From NCBI RefSeq assembly GCF_021729145.1, contig NZ_JAJSLW010000001.1, positions 62,001 through 126,000 on the forward strand: a DNA stretch of 64,000 nucleotides, read 5' to 3'. The stretch's first letter is position 1. Each line of letters starts with the position of its first letter. A program made the position numbers and the translations under genes. Source of the stretch: Membranihabitans maritimus. Lineage in GTDB: Bacteria; Bacteroidota; Bacteroidia; Chitinophagales; Saprospiraceae. Positions 19,661-28,522 of the stretch are shown in pieces. Under the pieces are notes generated by a model. It saw only the letters and a program-made list of their open reading frames with translations, was not told the DNA's origin and searched no databases.

Positions 19661-20755
19661 CTACTTTTTTTCCATTCGTACTTTATTATTCTCTTCTTCT
19701 ATTATCTCTATATTTAATGATACTTCCATAAGGGTTGTAACTGTTTCCCAGTTTTTATAAGGGAAAGCAAATCGTACGGGTGTATTAAGCAATACTGAAT
19801 CATTTGTGAGAAACGTTTTACCGTATATATCTTCCAATTGGTTCAACATTGTTCCAAATTCCACATTATCAAAGGATAATGTACCTTCTTTCCACTCAGC
19901 ATATGTCTGAGGATTGTCAGCTTCCTTTATTTGCAAATCCTGACCTTCAGCAGAAAAGCTAACCACATCTCCCGGTTCCATAATCAATGCCTCTGCTACT
20001 TCCTGAGAATTTTCATCAGGTTCTGATGAACTTCTTTGAAGCTTACCATTTTCCTCTACGGCTATTTTATTAGCCAAATCCAACCGAACCTTCCCCCTTT
20101 CAAGGAATACATCGGTCTTCCCACGCCGATTCATTACATTAAAGGCAGTCCCCATCACATTGACCGACAAATCAGAAGTAGTTACTTTAAACGGAATTAA
20201 TTGTGTGCTACCTTCAAGAACTTCCTCTTGCACGCTTCCATCCTTATCCAAATGTGAAACGTCAAAGAATGCCTCACCGCTAAGTCCTACCTGCCTGGTA
20301 TTATTTTTTTTCCATTCAGGATTCCAGGTTAAGCTGGAATTTGCATTCAAGGTTACCTCAGTACCATCGTCCAAAATAATATCTAGTGTTTCTCCAAATC
20401 CGGTTTGGTATACTATCTGTTCCTCCTCATACCCTGCATTCATCCACCACAACACCCCTATCGCTATTAACACAGAAGCAGCTACGCCCCATTTCCATAA
20501 ACTAATGACTGGAGAATTCACCTTTCTTTTTGTAGAAATTAAACTCTCTCTTTCCTTCATTAAATGCTCCCAAGATAAAACATCACTTCTATCTACCTGG
20601 CCCGAATCGGTCCACCCTTTCTGGAATATCTGCTCCAGCAATTCAGGATTTTTGATACCTTTTAATAAATTGAAGAGTTCTTCTCCTTCTTCAGGCTTAT
20701 GCTCTTTATCGAGGTACTTATCCAACAGGTATTTTATTCTTTGAAGATCCTTCAC
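19661..20755 (-). CDS. FecR-type anti-sigma factor (locus B)
   Basis: 364 residues. Cytoplasmic N-terminus (MKDLQRIKYLLDKYLDK), one membrane helix (SLWKWGVAASVLIAIGVLWW), FecR domain (TGFGETLDIILDDGTEVTLN, AFNVMNRRGKTDVFLERGKV) and a C-terminal DUF4974-like domain (SFDNVEFGTMLNQLEDIYGK). It should hold the divergent sigma factor inactive until SusC binds ligand. Head gene of the minus-strand operon, and clearly paralogous to 2081-3151. Confidence 0.96.
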   Translation of the reverse strand: MKDLQRIKYLLDKYLDKEHKPEEGEELFNLLKGIKNPELLEQIFQKGWTDSGQVDRSDVLSWEHLMKERESLISTKRKVNSPVISLWKWGVAASVLIAIGVLWWMNAGYEEEQIVYQTGFGETLDIILDDGTEVTLNANSSLTWNPEWKKNNTRQVGLSGEAFFDVSHLDKDGSVQEEVLEGSTQLIPFKVTTSDLSVNVMGTAFNVMNRRGKTDVFLERGKVRLDLANKIAVEENGKLQRSSSEPDENSQEVAEALIMEPGDVVSFSAEGQDLQIKEADNPQTYAEWKEGTLSFDNVEFGTMLNQLEDIYGKTFLTNDSVLLNTPVRFAFPYKNWETVTTLMEVSLNIEIIEEENNKVRMEKK

Positions 20756-20827
20756 CTTTTAAAATTATATCTCTATTTGTTTCATTAACTATTTATTCCA
20801 AATAAAACCAAGTTATCCAAATATCAT

Positions 20828-20930
20828 TATACAAGACGATCCAAAAACATCAACATACTAGTGAGAGATGAAAAAAATTATTAAATTTGCAATATTGATC
20901 AATGTATCGTTTAATTGTTTTACTAGCTAC
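20828..20930. repeat. Conserved sigma/anti-sigma intergenic block, copy B
   Basis: Paralogous to 3225-3326: the same order of ATACAAGAC, AGATGAAAAAAATTA, TAAATTTG, TCGTTTA and TTGTTTTAC, at the same distance from the two genes. Probably carries divergent promoters for the fecR-susC operon and the sigma gene. Confidence 0.7.
20882..20889 (+). promoter_or_regulatory. Putative -7 promoter box of ECF sigma gene B
   Basis: TAAATTTG, an exact match to TAnnTTTG, at the same place relative to the gene as in locus A. Predicted transcript start near 20896, leaving a leader of about 50 bases. No convincing -33 box. Confidence 0.55.
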
Positions 20931-20944
20931 CATTGAATCAGAAG

Positions 20945-21487
20945 ATGAATAAAGTGAATCCTAAAATACTATTTAATAATTACAGGGATAAAGTGGTGGG
21001 CTTTTTTATAAAGTTTCTCAAAAACGAGGAGATTGCCAAAGACCTGTCACAAGACGTCTTTCTGAAACTTATTAAAAAAATAAATGAGCTGGAAGATGTA
21101 ACTGATCTTGATGGCTATATTTATTTGATGTGTCGAAATCTGGCATTTGACCACCTGAAAAAAGCTTCCCACGATAAAAAATACAGGGAATATATCCTCG
21201 ATGTTTCTTCTGAATCCCAACCTCCCGAAATAACCCGGGAAATAGAAAGCGAATATTACGGAGAAATCCTGGAACAATCCCTGGAACAATTGCCCGACCA
21301 GCAACGGCTTATCTTCAATCTCAGCAAACGGGAAGGTCTTTCCCACCAAAAAATAGCCGAGAAGCTCAATATCTCTCCTAATACTGTCCGCAACCACCTT
21401 TACCAGGCCCTGAAAAATATCCGTGCTACTGCATCCAATCCCGATATTGATTTAATTATTGTGGTTCTAGGGTGCTTTTTAATATAG
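20945..21487 (+). CDS. ECF RNA polymerase sigma factor (locus B)
   Basis: 180 residues from the ATG at 20945. A TTG at 20933 would add four residues but has no support, and the ATG aligns with residue 1 of the locus A paralogue. Region 2 (FNNYRDKVVGFFIKF, DLSQDVFLKLIKK, YIYLMCRNLAFDHLKKA) and region 4 (LPDQQRLIFNLSKREGLSHQ, KLNISPNTVRNHLYQALKNI) are intact. A short hydrophobic tail (DIDLIIVVLGCFLI) ends the protein. Expected to activate the divergent operon that runs from 20755 down to 3987. Confidence 0.96.
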   Translation: MNKVNPKILFNNYRDKVVGFFIKFLKNEEIAKDLSQDVFLKLIKKINELEDVTDLDGYIYLMCRNLAFDHLKKASHDKKYREYILDVSSESQPPEITREIESEYYGEILEQSLEQLPDQQRLIFNLSKREGLSHQKIAEKLNISPNTVRNHLYQALKNIRATASNPDIDLIIVVLGCFLI

Positions 21488-21955
21488 TCGCAGAGTGAGC
21501 CTATTAGGCTACGCCAAATAGGAAATAATTGTCGCTTAGATAATGAGCCCCGAATGCACGAATGAGTTTTTTTGTTTGCAACAGAAAAGCGATATTCTAT
21601 CAACTCATACATTATTTTATTCGTGCCCGTCTGCAGCCTTTCGTTGGTACTCATCTAAAATTAACAATATGAAATAGGTAAAATCCACCCCCGCCCGTTG
21701 GGCACCCCCGCCAGCGGGGGAGATTTTCGAACAATTATGAAACAAAAATTAAATCAAAAACGAATTAAGTGCTCTAAAGAGAAATTTTATTTTGACGTCA
21801 GGTCGATATCCCCCGCTGGCCGGGGTAAGGGGGTGGATTAAGTCTATAATATCTTTTTTTTTTACGATGTGTCCTAACTTTAGGCCTGCAATCGGCAGGC
21901 ATTCGTAGCTAAATGATGTATACTTGCTTACAAAATTGAATAATTAGAATAGTCC
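21488..21955. other. Intergenic region holding a fold-back repeat
   Basis: 468 bases between a sigma gene and a zinc dehydrogenase. The only structure I see is the GC-rich inverted repeat at 21682-21839, which stands out from the AT-rich surroundings. Frames elsewhere in the stretch are short and show no recognisable protein. A promoter for the downstream gene must lie in the last 100 bases but no exact TAnnTTTG is present. Confidence 0.6.
21682..21839. mobile_element. GC-rich terminal inverted repeat element (MITE-like)
   Basis: Left arm 21682-21724 begins AATCCACCCCC and ends GCCAGCGGGGGAGAT. Right arm 21808-21839 is its reverse complement with a few gaps (ATCCCCCGCTGGCCGGGG, then GGGGGTGGATT). 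Between them lie about 83 AT-rich bases without coding capacity. The inner half of each arm can also fold by itself (CCCCCGCCAGCGGGGG). This looks like a small non-autonomous repeat of the kind scattered between genes in many Bacteroidota genomes. Family and mobility cannot be judged from one copy. Confidence 0.6.
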
Positions 21956-22975
21956 ATGAAATCAATTACCTGTACCACTCCCCATTGCTTCGAAGAAAAA
22001 GAAAAGAGTATTCCCGGGATACAAACCGGAGAAGCCCTAGTAAAAATAAATCGTGTCGGGATCTGTGGAACAGACCTTCATGCTTTTCAGGGGAATCAAC
22101 CTTTTTTTAGATATCCCCGCATACTGGGACATGAATTGAGTGGAACAATAGTTGAGTTATCAGATAATGACTCGGACTTCTCCACGGGGGATCGCGTTTG
22201 TATAATACCCTATATTCACTGTGGCCAATGCCAGGCCTGCAGGGCAGGACAAACCAATTGTTGCCAGGATCTAAAGGTTTATGGGGTTCACGTCGATGGA
22301 GGCATGCAGCAATACATTAATTATCCAATGGACCTACTATTGAAAGTCAACACCATGACTTCAGATGAAGCCGCTATAGTGGAACCACTGGCCATAGGGG
22401 CTCACAGTCTGCGAAGAGCAAATGTCCAGAAGGAGCAACTCATTGTAGTACAGGGATGTGGCCCCATTGGCATTGGCATTATAATGTTAGCAAACTATAT
22501 GGGAGCCCATATCGTGGCACTGGATGTGAATGAAAGCAGACTCCAATATGTGAAAAATCATTTCGGTGTTTTGGAAGCATTTAATCCCATTGACAAACAT
22601 GCACAATCCATTATAAAGCACTACTTTGAAAAACGAAAGGCCGATATTGTTTTCGACGCCACAGGAAGTGCGAAAGCAATCCCAACAGGGATTCAATATA
22701 TGAGACACGGTGGCAAATTGGTTTTGGTAGGTATCGCCAATACTGACCTAATATTTAATCACCCTGAAATTCACGCCCGTGAAACTTCCATTTTATGCAG
22801 CAGAAACGCAACCACTGAGGATTTTTCCACCGTTACCGAAGCAATCCGAACTAAAACCCTGGCTTTGGATAAATATATTACAAAAGTAGTTGATCAATCT
22901 GAAATTTTGAGTCATTTCAATAAATGGGCATCCCCTGATTCAGAGGATATAAAAATAGTTACTTCTTGGGAATAA
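21956..22975 (+). CDS. Zinc-dependent medium-chain alcohol/sugar dehydrogenase
   Basis: 339 residues, cytoplasmic. Catalytic zinc site C37 (GICGTDLH) and H59-E60 (ILGHEL). Structural zinc cysteines C89, C92, C95 and C103 (CGQCQACRAGQTNCC). Rossmann segment VVQGCGPIGIGIIMLA, then VALDVNES, whose aspartate suggests NAD preference. The layout is that of sorbitol/threonine-type dehydrogenases that oxidise a secondary hydroxyl of a sugar, polyol or sugar acid. Precise substrate unknown. It stands alone on the plus strand, followed 169 bases later by asnA. Unlike the dehydrogenase at 40925-41953 it keeps the structural zinc lobe. Confidence 0.92.
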   Translation: MKSITCTTPHCFEEKEKSIPGIQTGEALVKINRVGICGTDLHAFQGNQPFFRYPRILGHELSGTIVELSDNDSDFSTGDRVCIIPYIHCGQCQACRAGQTNCCQDLKVYGVHVDGGMQQYINYPMDLLLKVNTMTSDEAAIVEPLAIGAHSLRRANVQKEQLIVVQGCGPIGIGIIMLANYMGAHIVALDVNESRLQYVKNHFGVLEAFNPIDKHAQSIIKHYFEKRKADIVFDATGSAKAIPTGIQYMRHGGKLVLVGIANTDLIFNHPEIHARETSILCSRNATTEDFSTVTEAIRTKTLALDKYITKVVDQSEILSHFNKWASPDSEDIKIVTSWE

Positions 22976-23144
22976 AAGTTTCTAATTCAATTTGGATGAG
23001 CATTTCCTATTTTTTCTTCCAATAATCAAAATGCCAATTTGATGCAAGAAAAATGTTTTATGTAGTTTTCACTAATACCTTTCATATTCATAAATCTATT
23101 TTTAGTTTTGGAGTTGAATTAGAATATAAATATAAAATACAATC

Positions 23145-24149
23145 GTGGTAAATAAATTATTGGCTACAGAACAGGCTATTGCTTTTGTCAAGGAGACTTT
23201 CTCGAATGAACTTTGTAACAATCTCAATTTGCACAAAGTTTCTTCCCCCATTATGGTACTGGATGGAACCGGTATCAATGACGACCTCAATGGAGTGGAA
23301 CGAACCGTCACATTCCCCGTCAAACAAATCGGTGACCGAAAAGCTGTTGTCGTGAATTCACTGGCAAAATGGAAAAGGATACGACTCCGTGAATTAAACA
23401 TCGAACCGGGTATAGGGATTTTGACAGATATGAAAGCCATTCGACCGGATGAAGACTACAGCCCTATCCACTCTATATATGTGGATCAGTGGGACTGGGA
23501 AAAACATATAACTGCTCACCAAAGATCATTGGAGTGTTTGAAATCCAACGTACGTAGCATATACAAGGCATTACAAAATACAGAAGAAAGGGTATTTCAA
23601 TTGTATCCCGAAATTGAGCCCATTTTACCGCGCGAAATTACATTTGTACACTCAGAAGAATTAGCAAAACAGTTCCCTGATTTCAAACCTAAAGAACGGG
23701 AAAATAAAATAGCTAAAAAGTACGGAGCAGTTTTTATAATAGGCATTGGTGGAAAACTGAGTACCGGAGAACCTCATGATGGCAGAGCTCCCGATTATGA
23801 CGATTGGAGTAGTCCCAATGATGAAGACTTCTATGGTCTAAATGGGGATCTTATTGTATGGAACCCAGTGCTTCAATCCGCCCTTGAAATTTCCTCTATG
23901 GGGATACGGGTAGACCGCGAAGCACTTTTAAGACAACTTCAAGAAAAAAATGATGAAGACCGCAAGTCACTTTACTTTCACCAAAAAATTCTCAATGATG
24001 AATTACCCCAGAGTATTGGAGGAGGAATTGGACAATCGAGAGTTTGTATGTTTCTCCTTCGCAAAAAACATATAGGAGAAGTGCAAGTAGGACTATGGCC
24101 AGATTCTGTGAGGAAGGATTCTGAAAATGAAGGGATTAATTTGTTGTAA
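23145..24149 (+). CDS. asnA: Aspartate--ammonia ligase
   Basis: 334 residues, matching the bacterial AsnA family end to end: ATEQAIAFVKETFSNEL near the start, LDGTGINDDLNGVERTVTFP, SLAKWKR, IRPDEDYSPIHSIYVDQWDW, IIGIGGKLSTGEPHDGRAPD, YDDWSSPNDE, DLIVWNPVLQSALEISSMGI and SIGGGIGQSR. Makes asparagine from aspartate, ammonia and ATP in the cytoplasm. The start is a GTG at 23145; no ATG lies upstream in frame at a better distance. A housekeeping gene with no link to the glycan genes around it. Confidence 0.97.
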   Translation: MVNKLLATEQAIAFVKETFSNELCNNLNLHKVSSPIMVLDGTGINDDLNGVERTVTFPVKQIGDRKAVVVNSLAKWKRIRLRELNIEPGIGILTDMKAIRPDEDYSPIHSIYVDQWDWEKHITAHQRSLECLKSNVRSIYKALQNTEERVFQLYPEIEPILPREITFVHSEELAKQFPDFKPKERENKIAKKYGAVFIIGIGGKLSTGEPHDGRAPDYDDWSSPNDEDFYGLNGDLIVWNPVLQSALEISSMGIRVDREALLRQLQEKNDEDRKSLYFHQKILNDELPQSIGGGIGQSRVCMFLLRKKHIGEVQVGLWPDSVRKDSENEGINLL

Positions 24150-24217
24150 AAACCGTATTAATTTGGTGGCCTCCTTTTTCAATACAAGGTATAGTATTCG
24201 AAATTTTTGATTTGCAA

Positions 24218-25627
24218 TTAATCAGTTTCCGAATAAAACCTATTCTCATGCCCTTCCGCCAATTGGATTAAACTTCTAGCGACATCCGGGTATTCCTCGA
24301 TTACATTTCCTTTTTCATAGGGATCATGAACCATATCAAATAACGAAGTATCAATTTCCGGATGAACATATTTTCCGGCCATACCACCTGTAGCTGCCAT
24401 TTCCAATGTACGATACTTATGCTTTAAGTGAAGTTTCCATTTGCCATCACCTGTAATAATTCCTTCAAAATTAGACCCGTTGGAAAAAGGATAATACTTA
24501 TGTGGATTTTTTGCTTCCGGTTTATCCAAAACTATATCCCAGACATTCTTCCCATCTACTTCATTATCTGGCAATTCAGTATCGGTCAATGAACAAACTG
24601 TAGGAAGAATATCTATGGAGGCAAATGCCTTATGAGATTTAGTATTCCCTTCTACTATACCGGGATATTTAATTATACAGGGATTGCGTACACCGCCGTC
24701 AAAGGTAGTTCCTTTCCCCTCCCTGAACCGGGTAATACCAGCGTGGTCTCCATAGGACAACCATGGACCATTATCCGATCCGATAAATATTACCACTGTA
24801 TTGTCTTCCAGACCATTGTCTTTCAAGGCTTGATTCACCTGTCCAACGGACCAATCAATTTCCATCATGACATCTCCGTAAAGACCGGTACCCGACTTCC
24901 CATCGAACTTATCACTGACAAAAAGGGGGACATGGGGCATTGAATGGGCAAGGTAAAGAAAGAAGGGTTCTTCTTTATTCCGATTGATAAAATCAACCGC
25001 ACTTTCCGTATACCAGGTAGTCAACATTTTTTGATCCCCTTTTTCCAGGGTATCGATCGTTATCTCTCCGTTTTCCCAATACCGGATGGGAAATTGCCCC
25101 CAATAATCAGGATTCTCGGGATGGTGCTTCCACATATCATTTGAGTACATCAAACCACACGATTCATCAAATCCCCTGTCCTGAGGGCGTCGTCCTTCCT
25201 GATCTCCAATATGCCACTTTCCAAAACTACCCGTCGTATAACCATTCGTTTTCATCACCTCTCCCAGCGTAGCAAATGCAGTACTCAAACCACCCTGATT
25301 CGGTCCATGGGCTCCGAAAACCCCGGTTCGTCCCGGGTAACACCCCGTAAGCAAAGCCGCCCGGGAAGCAGAACATACTGCCTGGGGTACATAAAAACTG
25401 TAAAAACTTCTACCTTCACTGGCCAGTTGCTCGACATGAGGAGTGGGATATCGCGGATTACCAAAGGGTGAATAATCATCGAAAGCACCATCATCGATGA
25501 ATATCAACACGACGTTCGGCTTTTCCGACTTTACTTCTACTGCAGAGTCGGTACTCTGATCACATCCAGGTGTAAGAAATACTATCGAAAAAAGAACGAA
25601 GAGCATAAGAATTTTATCATTTCCCAT
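24218..25627 (-). CDS. S1-family sulfatase with CSASR motif
   Basis: 469 residues with a hydrophobic N-terminus and LTPGC22-D, probably a lipoprotein though the lipobox is not ideal. Maturation motif C85-S-A-S-R, followed by AALLTGCYPGRTG; Ala in place of the usual Pro is allowed in the family consensus. Other core segments: IFIDDGAFDDYSPFG, GKWHIGDQEG, HSMPHVPLF, GSDNGPW. It acts on a sulfated sugar in the periplasm or at the surface. It is not adjacent to a SusCD pair; it converges with asnA and diverges from the broken regulator gene. Confidence 0.94.
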   Translation of the reverse strand: MGNDKILMLFVLFSIVFLTPGCDQSTDSAVEVKSEKPNVVLIFIDDGAFDDYSPFGNPRYPTPHVEQLASEGRSFYSFYVPQAVCSASRAALLTGCYPGRTGVFGAHGPNQGGLSTAFATLGEVMKTNGYTTGSFGKWHIGDQEGRRPQDRGFDESCGLMYSNDMWKHHPENPDYWGQFPIRYWENGEITIDTLEKGDQKMLTTWYTESAVDFINRNKEEPFFLYLAHSMPHVPLFVSDKFDGKSGTGLYGDVMMEIDWSVGQVNQALKDNGLEDNTVVIFIGSDNGPWLSYGDHAGITRFREGKGTTFDGGVRNPCIIKYPGIVEGNTKSHKAFASIDILPTVCSLTDTELPDNEVDGKNVWDIVLDKPEAKNPHKYYPFSNGSNFEGIITGDGKWKLHLKHKYRTLEMAATGGMAGKYVHPEIDTSLFDMVHDPYEKGNVIEEYPDVARSLIQLAEGHENRFYSETD

Positions 25628-25815
25628 TTCGTCAGGATTGTTGAAGTTTTTCGCTATTTAATTTTACTTGGTATTAAATATATCGTAAATAAAGGGATTT
25701 ATAAAATCTTTCACTAAGAAGCAAACACTATCAATTGAAAAACAATGCAATAACGACTAAAGCCAATGATCTCACAAAAATTTTGTATAATAGATAAATT
25801 GGTTAAAAAAAATAT

Positions 25816-27255
25816 GTGGACAGGTCAGAATTAATCAGTAGATTATCAGATATTGAATGGGAAGATTTTGAAGTTAAAGAAGCCAAATCGGAGATACCAA
25901 AATCTGCCTGGTAAACCGTTTCCGCTTTTGCCAATACAAATGGTGGGTGGATACTATTCGGTATTAAGCAAACGGGTTCCACTTTTATTTTTTCCGGGGT
26001 GGAAAATCCTGAAAAAATTGAACAGAATTTTTTGAATACGCTGAGAAGTAAAAAATTTAATGTTTTTATCCGGACACGCCAAAACAAGTATACAATTAAC
26101 ACTCTAACTGTCCTCTCATTTTACATAGAGCCATCACCTCTGAAACCCGTTTATTTTAATTCTCACGGAAACACTTTCATAAGGAGGGGAAGTTCAAACC
26201 AAAGGGCGACAAAAGCGGAAATTGACAGTATGTTCCGGGACCAAACATTTGGAACGAGAACTTCTGAACCAGCGCCAAATACAGATCGTCAAAGTCTTAA
26301 CAACACCTCAATCAACAGGTATCGGGATTATTTGTCGCGTTTTAATCCAGCTGTTAGCTACAATCGATATGAAGAAGATGAATTCCTCGAAAAGCTTCGT
26401 ATTACTGAAAACGGACAATGTACATATGGAGGATTGTTAATGCTTGGAAGAAGAGAAATCATTGAAAAACACTTCTCTGATTTTAGAATCGACCTTCTTG
26501 AAGTTCCAGGTACTTCTTATTCCGATGCAAAACTGCGTTATACATTTCGCCTCGATGAACAGGAAAATCTTTGGGAATATTATTTTGAGTGTTTCACCCG
26601 ACTAAAACAAAAAGTAGATATTCAATTTTCACTCACTTCCGAAGGATTTGGTCAGGAACTTTCTCCCGGTTTGGAAGCGATCCGAGAGACCTTGGTCAAT
26701 ATGCTAATGCACGCTGATTACTTTTCAGCTGCCAGATCCCGTATACGAATTTTCACAAACCATATTGAATTTTTCAATCCGGGCGGACTGCCCAAACCTT
26801 TGGAGGAGTTAAAAGCCAAAGACATCTCACTTCCAAGAAATCCAATTATCACTAAATTATTCCGAATGGTAAAATTGGCTGAAAACGCCGGTTTTGGCTT
26901 TGATAAAATAGAAACCAACTGGCAACTGTACAACAAGTTAATCCCCCAATACGAATTGGATTTCGATTCCACAATCATTAAATTGATAACCGATAAAGAC
27001 ACCGATAAAGACACCGATAAAGACACCGATAAAGACACCGATAATTTGTCGATCAAGCACGACTTATCAAATAATGAGTTTGAAATCCTTCAACTAATGG
27101 AACAGAACCCAAAAATTACTACGCGTGAATTATCTAAAGAAATAGGAATCAACCAGAGAAATATTAAGAAAAATATAGACAAGCTCAAAATAAAAAACCT
27201 GATCCACAGAGTTGGACCTGCTCGGGGTGGGTACTGGGAGGTTTTAGGAAAGTAG
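25816..27255 (+). pseudogene. AlbA_2/HATPase-type transcriptional regulator with in-frame stop
   Basis: Frame starts at a GTG at 25816 and reads RLSDIEWEDFEVKEAKSEIP, the usual start of an AlbA_2 (Schlafen-like) DNA-binding domain. Codon 33 is TAA (25912-25914), where Glu is expected. The same frame then continues without a shift through TVSAFANTNGGWILFGIKQT to the stop at 27253-27255. After the AlbA_2 domain come a HATPase_c_4-like domain (AIRETLVNMLMHADY, NPGGLP, NAGFGFDKI), a DKDT repeat and a C-terminal winged helix (ITTRELSKEIGINQRNIKKN). One base change (TAA for GAA) explains the break, so it is a recent nonsense allele or a sequencing error. Restart at an internal GTG (25999) would give a protein without the first third of AlbA_2. 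Confidence 0.85.
26989..27036 (+). repeat. Four tandem 12-base units coding for TDKD
   Basis: ACCGATAAAGAC is repeated four times exactly, with a partial fifth unit to 27044. It encodes a flexible acidic spacer between the ATPase-like domain and the winged helix of the regulator. Copy-number change would stay in frame and only alter spacer length. Confidence 0.95.
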
Positions 27256-27358
27256 TTCACAATTGAATTCCGCTCAAGACAAGAACAAAGACAGGTTGAG
27301 TAGTCGATCCTTAGATCCCCTTAGGAAACTTTAGGATTTCACAAAATAAAGGAATCAG

Positions 27359-27395
27359 GTCGTAACTAATTTGCTTACGCCATTAGTTATGCGAC
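27359..27395. terminator. Imperfect hairpin between convergent genes
   Basis: GTCGTAACTAAT (27359-27370) pairs with ATTAGTTATGCGAC (27382-27395) with a two-base bulge. It lies between the ends of the regulator gene and the DUF4886 gene. There is no T-run on either side, so the terminator role is tentative. Confidence 0.3.
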
Positions 27396-27471
27396 TACAA
27401 GTGCTGACCAACTTGAAATATCAATTTCTCATTAATTGAGTACTACAGGTAAGCGGGGAATCGAAAACACC

Positions 27472-28290
27472 TTACCTTCTATTACCTTTTAAGACTTTAG
27501 CCGCAACTTTTCTAAGAAATTTCGCATCCTCCGACTCCATACCCTCGGGGACAAATCGAATTTTCCTGGGTGATTCCCCTGACATTTTACCAAACCATAC
27601 GCACCCAGCCAGATAACAGCCGTACATATTCGCGTGATAACGGTCATTATTCCATAAGTCGATGCCTGAATTTTTCTCAAATGATCGAAAAAAGGCACTC
27701 CCTGAAGGTAAAATATCCAGGTTATATTTCGATGCCAGATTAGAATAATTTTCGCTGAGACCTTTCTGCATATCCTCCCGGGTCATATCCCAATTTTCCA
27801 GACGCTTACTTCCGGGGCCATATGCCCAGGTTTGATGAATCACCGTTTCTGCTCCTGGAGCATGTTTACTTATAAAATTAATTAGCTTTTGGGCATACGG
27901 TTCATAAGATTCGGACTTGAAACTTAAACTGCTCACTTGTTGAATAGTCACAAAATCATAGTCTCGCATGGTCAATAAATCTTCCAGACAATACTTGTCG
28001 AAATAAGGATTGAGGTTTGGATTTTCCTGACATTTCCCTATGAGATCGGCATGTTTTTCCAGGGAACACCCTCCGATATTGGCTTTTGTAATATTTATAT
28101 TGTATCCGGGAACTGATTCGGCAATTTGGGGTAGAAAAGTACAGGCATTATCGGCAAAACTGTTACCAATAGTCAAAATACTTATTGATGGGTTCACCGG
28201 TTTATCTTCCCACCTTGCAGAAATATGTAATACACAAATAAAAGCAACAAATAAAGGAATCCAGACCTTACTCATTTTTACAAACACCAT
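27472..28290 (-). CDS. DUF4886 / SGNH-like hydrolase
   Basis: 272 residues, exported (hydrophobic segment about 8-24). SGNH block I is ILTIGNSFADNA (S44), and a late DRYHANMYG (Asp-x-x-His) supplies the usual second part of the triad. This is the pattern of the DUF4886 group, thought to be periplasmic esterases or glycan de-acylases, though no member was known to me with a firm substrate. A start at Met6 (28275) is equally possible. It is 232 bases downstream of the GH2 gene on the same strand and may be its co-transcribed tail. Confidence 0.85.
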   Translation of the reverse strand: MVFVKMSKVWIPLFVAFICVLHISARWEDKPVNPSISILTIGNSFADNACTFLPQIAESVPGYNINITKANIGGCSLEKHADLIGKCQENPNLNPYFDKYCLEDLLTMRDYDFVTIQQVSSLSFKSESYEPYAQKLINFISKHAPGAETVIHQTWAYGPGSKRLENWDMTREDMQKGLSENYSNLASKYNLDILPSGSAFFRSFEKNSGIDLWNNDRYHANMYGCYLAGCVWFGKMSGESPRKIRFVPEGMESEDAKFLRKVAAKVLKGNRR

Positions 28291-28522
28291 CTATGTCACT
28301 CTTTTCCACACCTTTATGAACAAAGATAAAGTGTAAATATAAAGATCAGGAATTTTATAACTTTTCCAGTAGGTAATTCAATATTTCTCAGCGATCTCAT
28401 TATATTAAAATTTCGAATTATATCAAAGGTCCATAAAATAAATTGTATTACCTAAAATAAAATGATAAAAATCCCGTAAAGCCAACATTTAAATTTAATC
28501 CTTAAAATGGAAACGCTATCTA

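Noticed and set aside
21400-21654. 84-codon minus-strand frame overlapping the end of the locus B sigma gene
   Set aside because: It runs antisense to sigma region 4, has unusual composition and no recognisable domain; a shadow frame.
26718-27056. Minus-strand frame rich in Ser-Val-Ser-Leu repeats
   Set aside because: It is the antisense reading of the 12-base tandem repeat inside the regulator gene, not a real repetitive protein.
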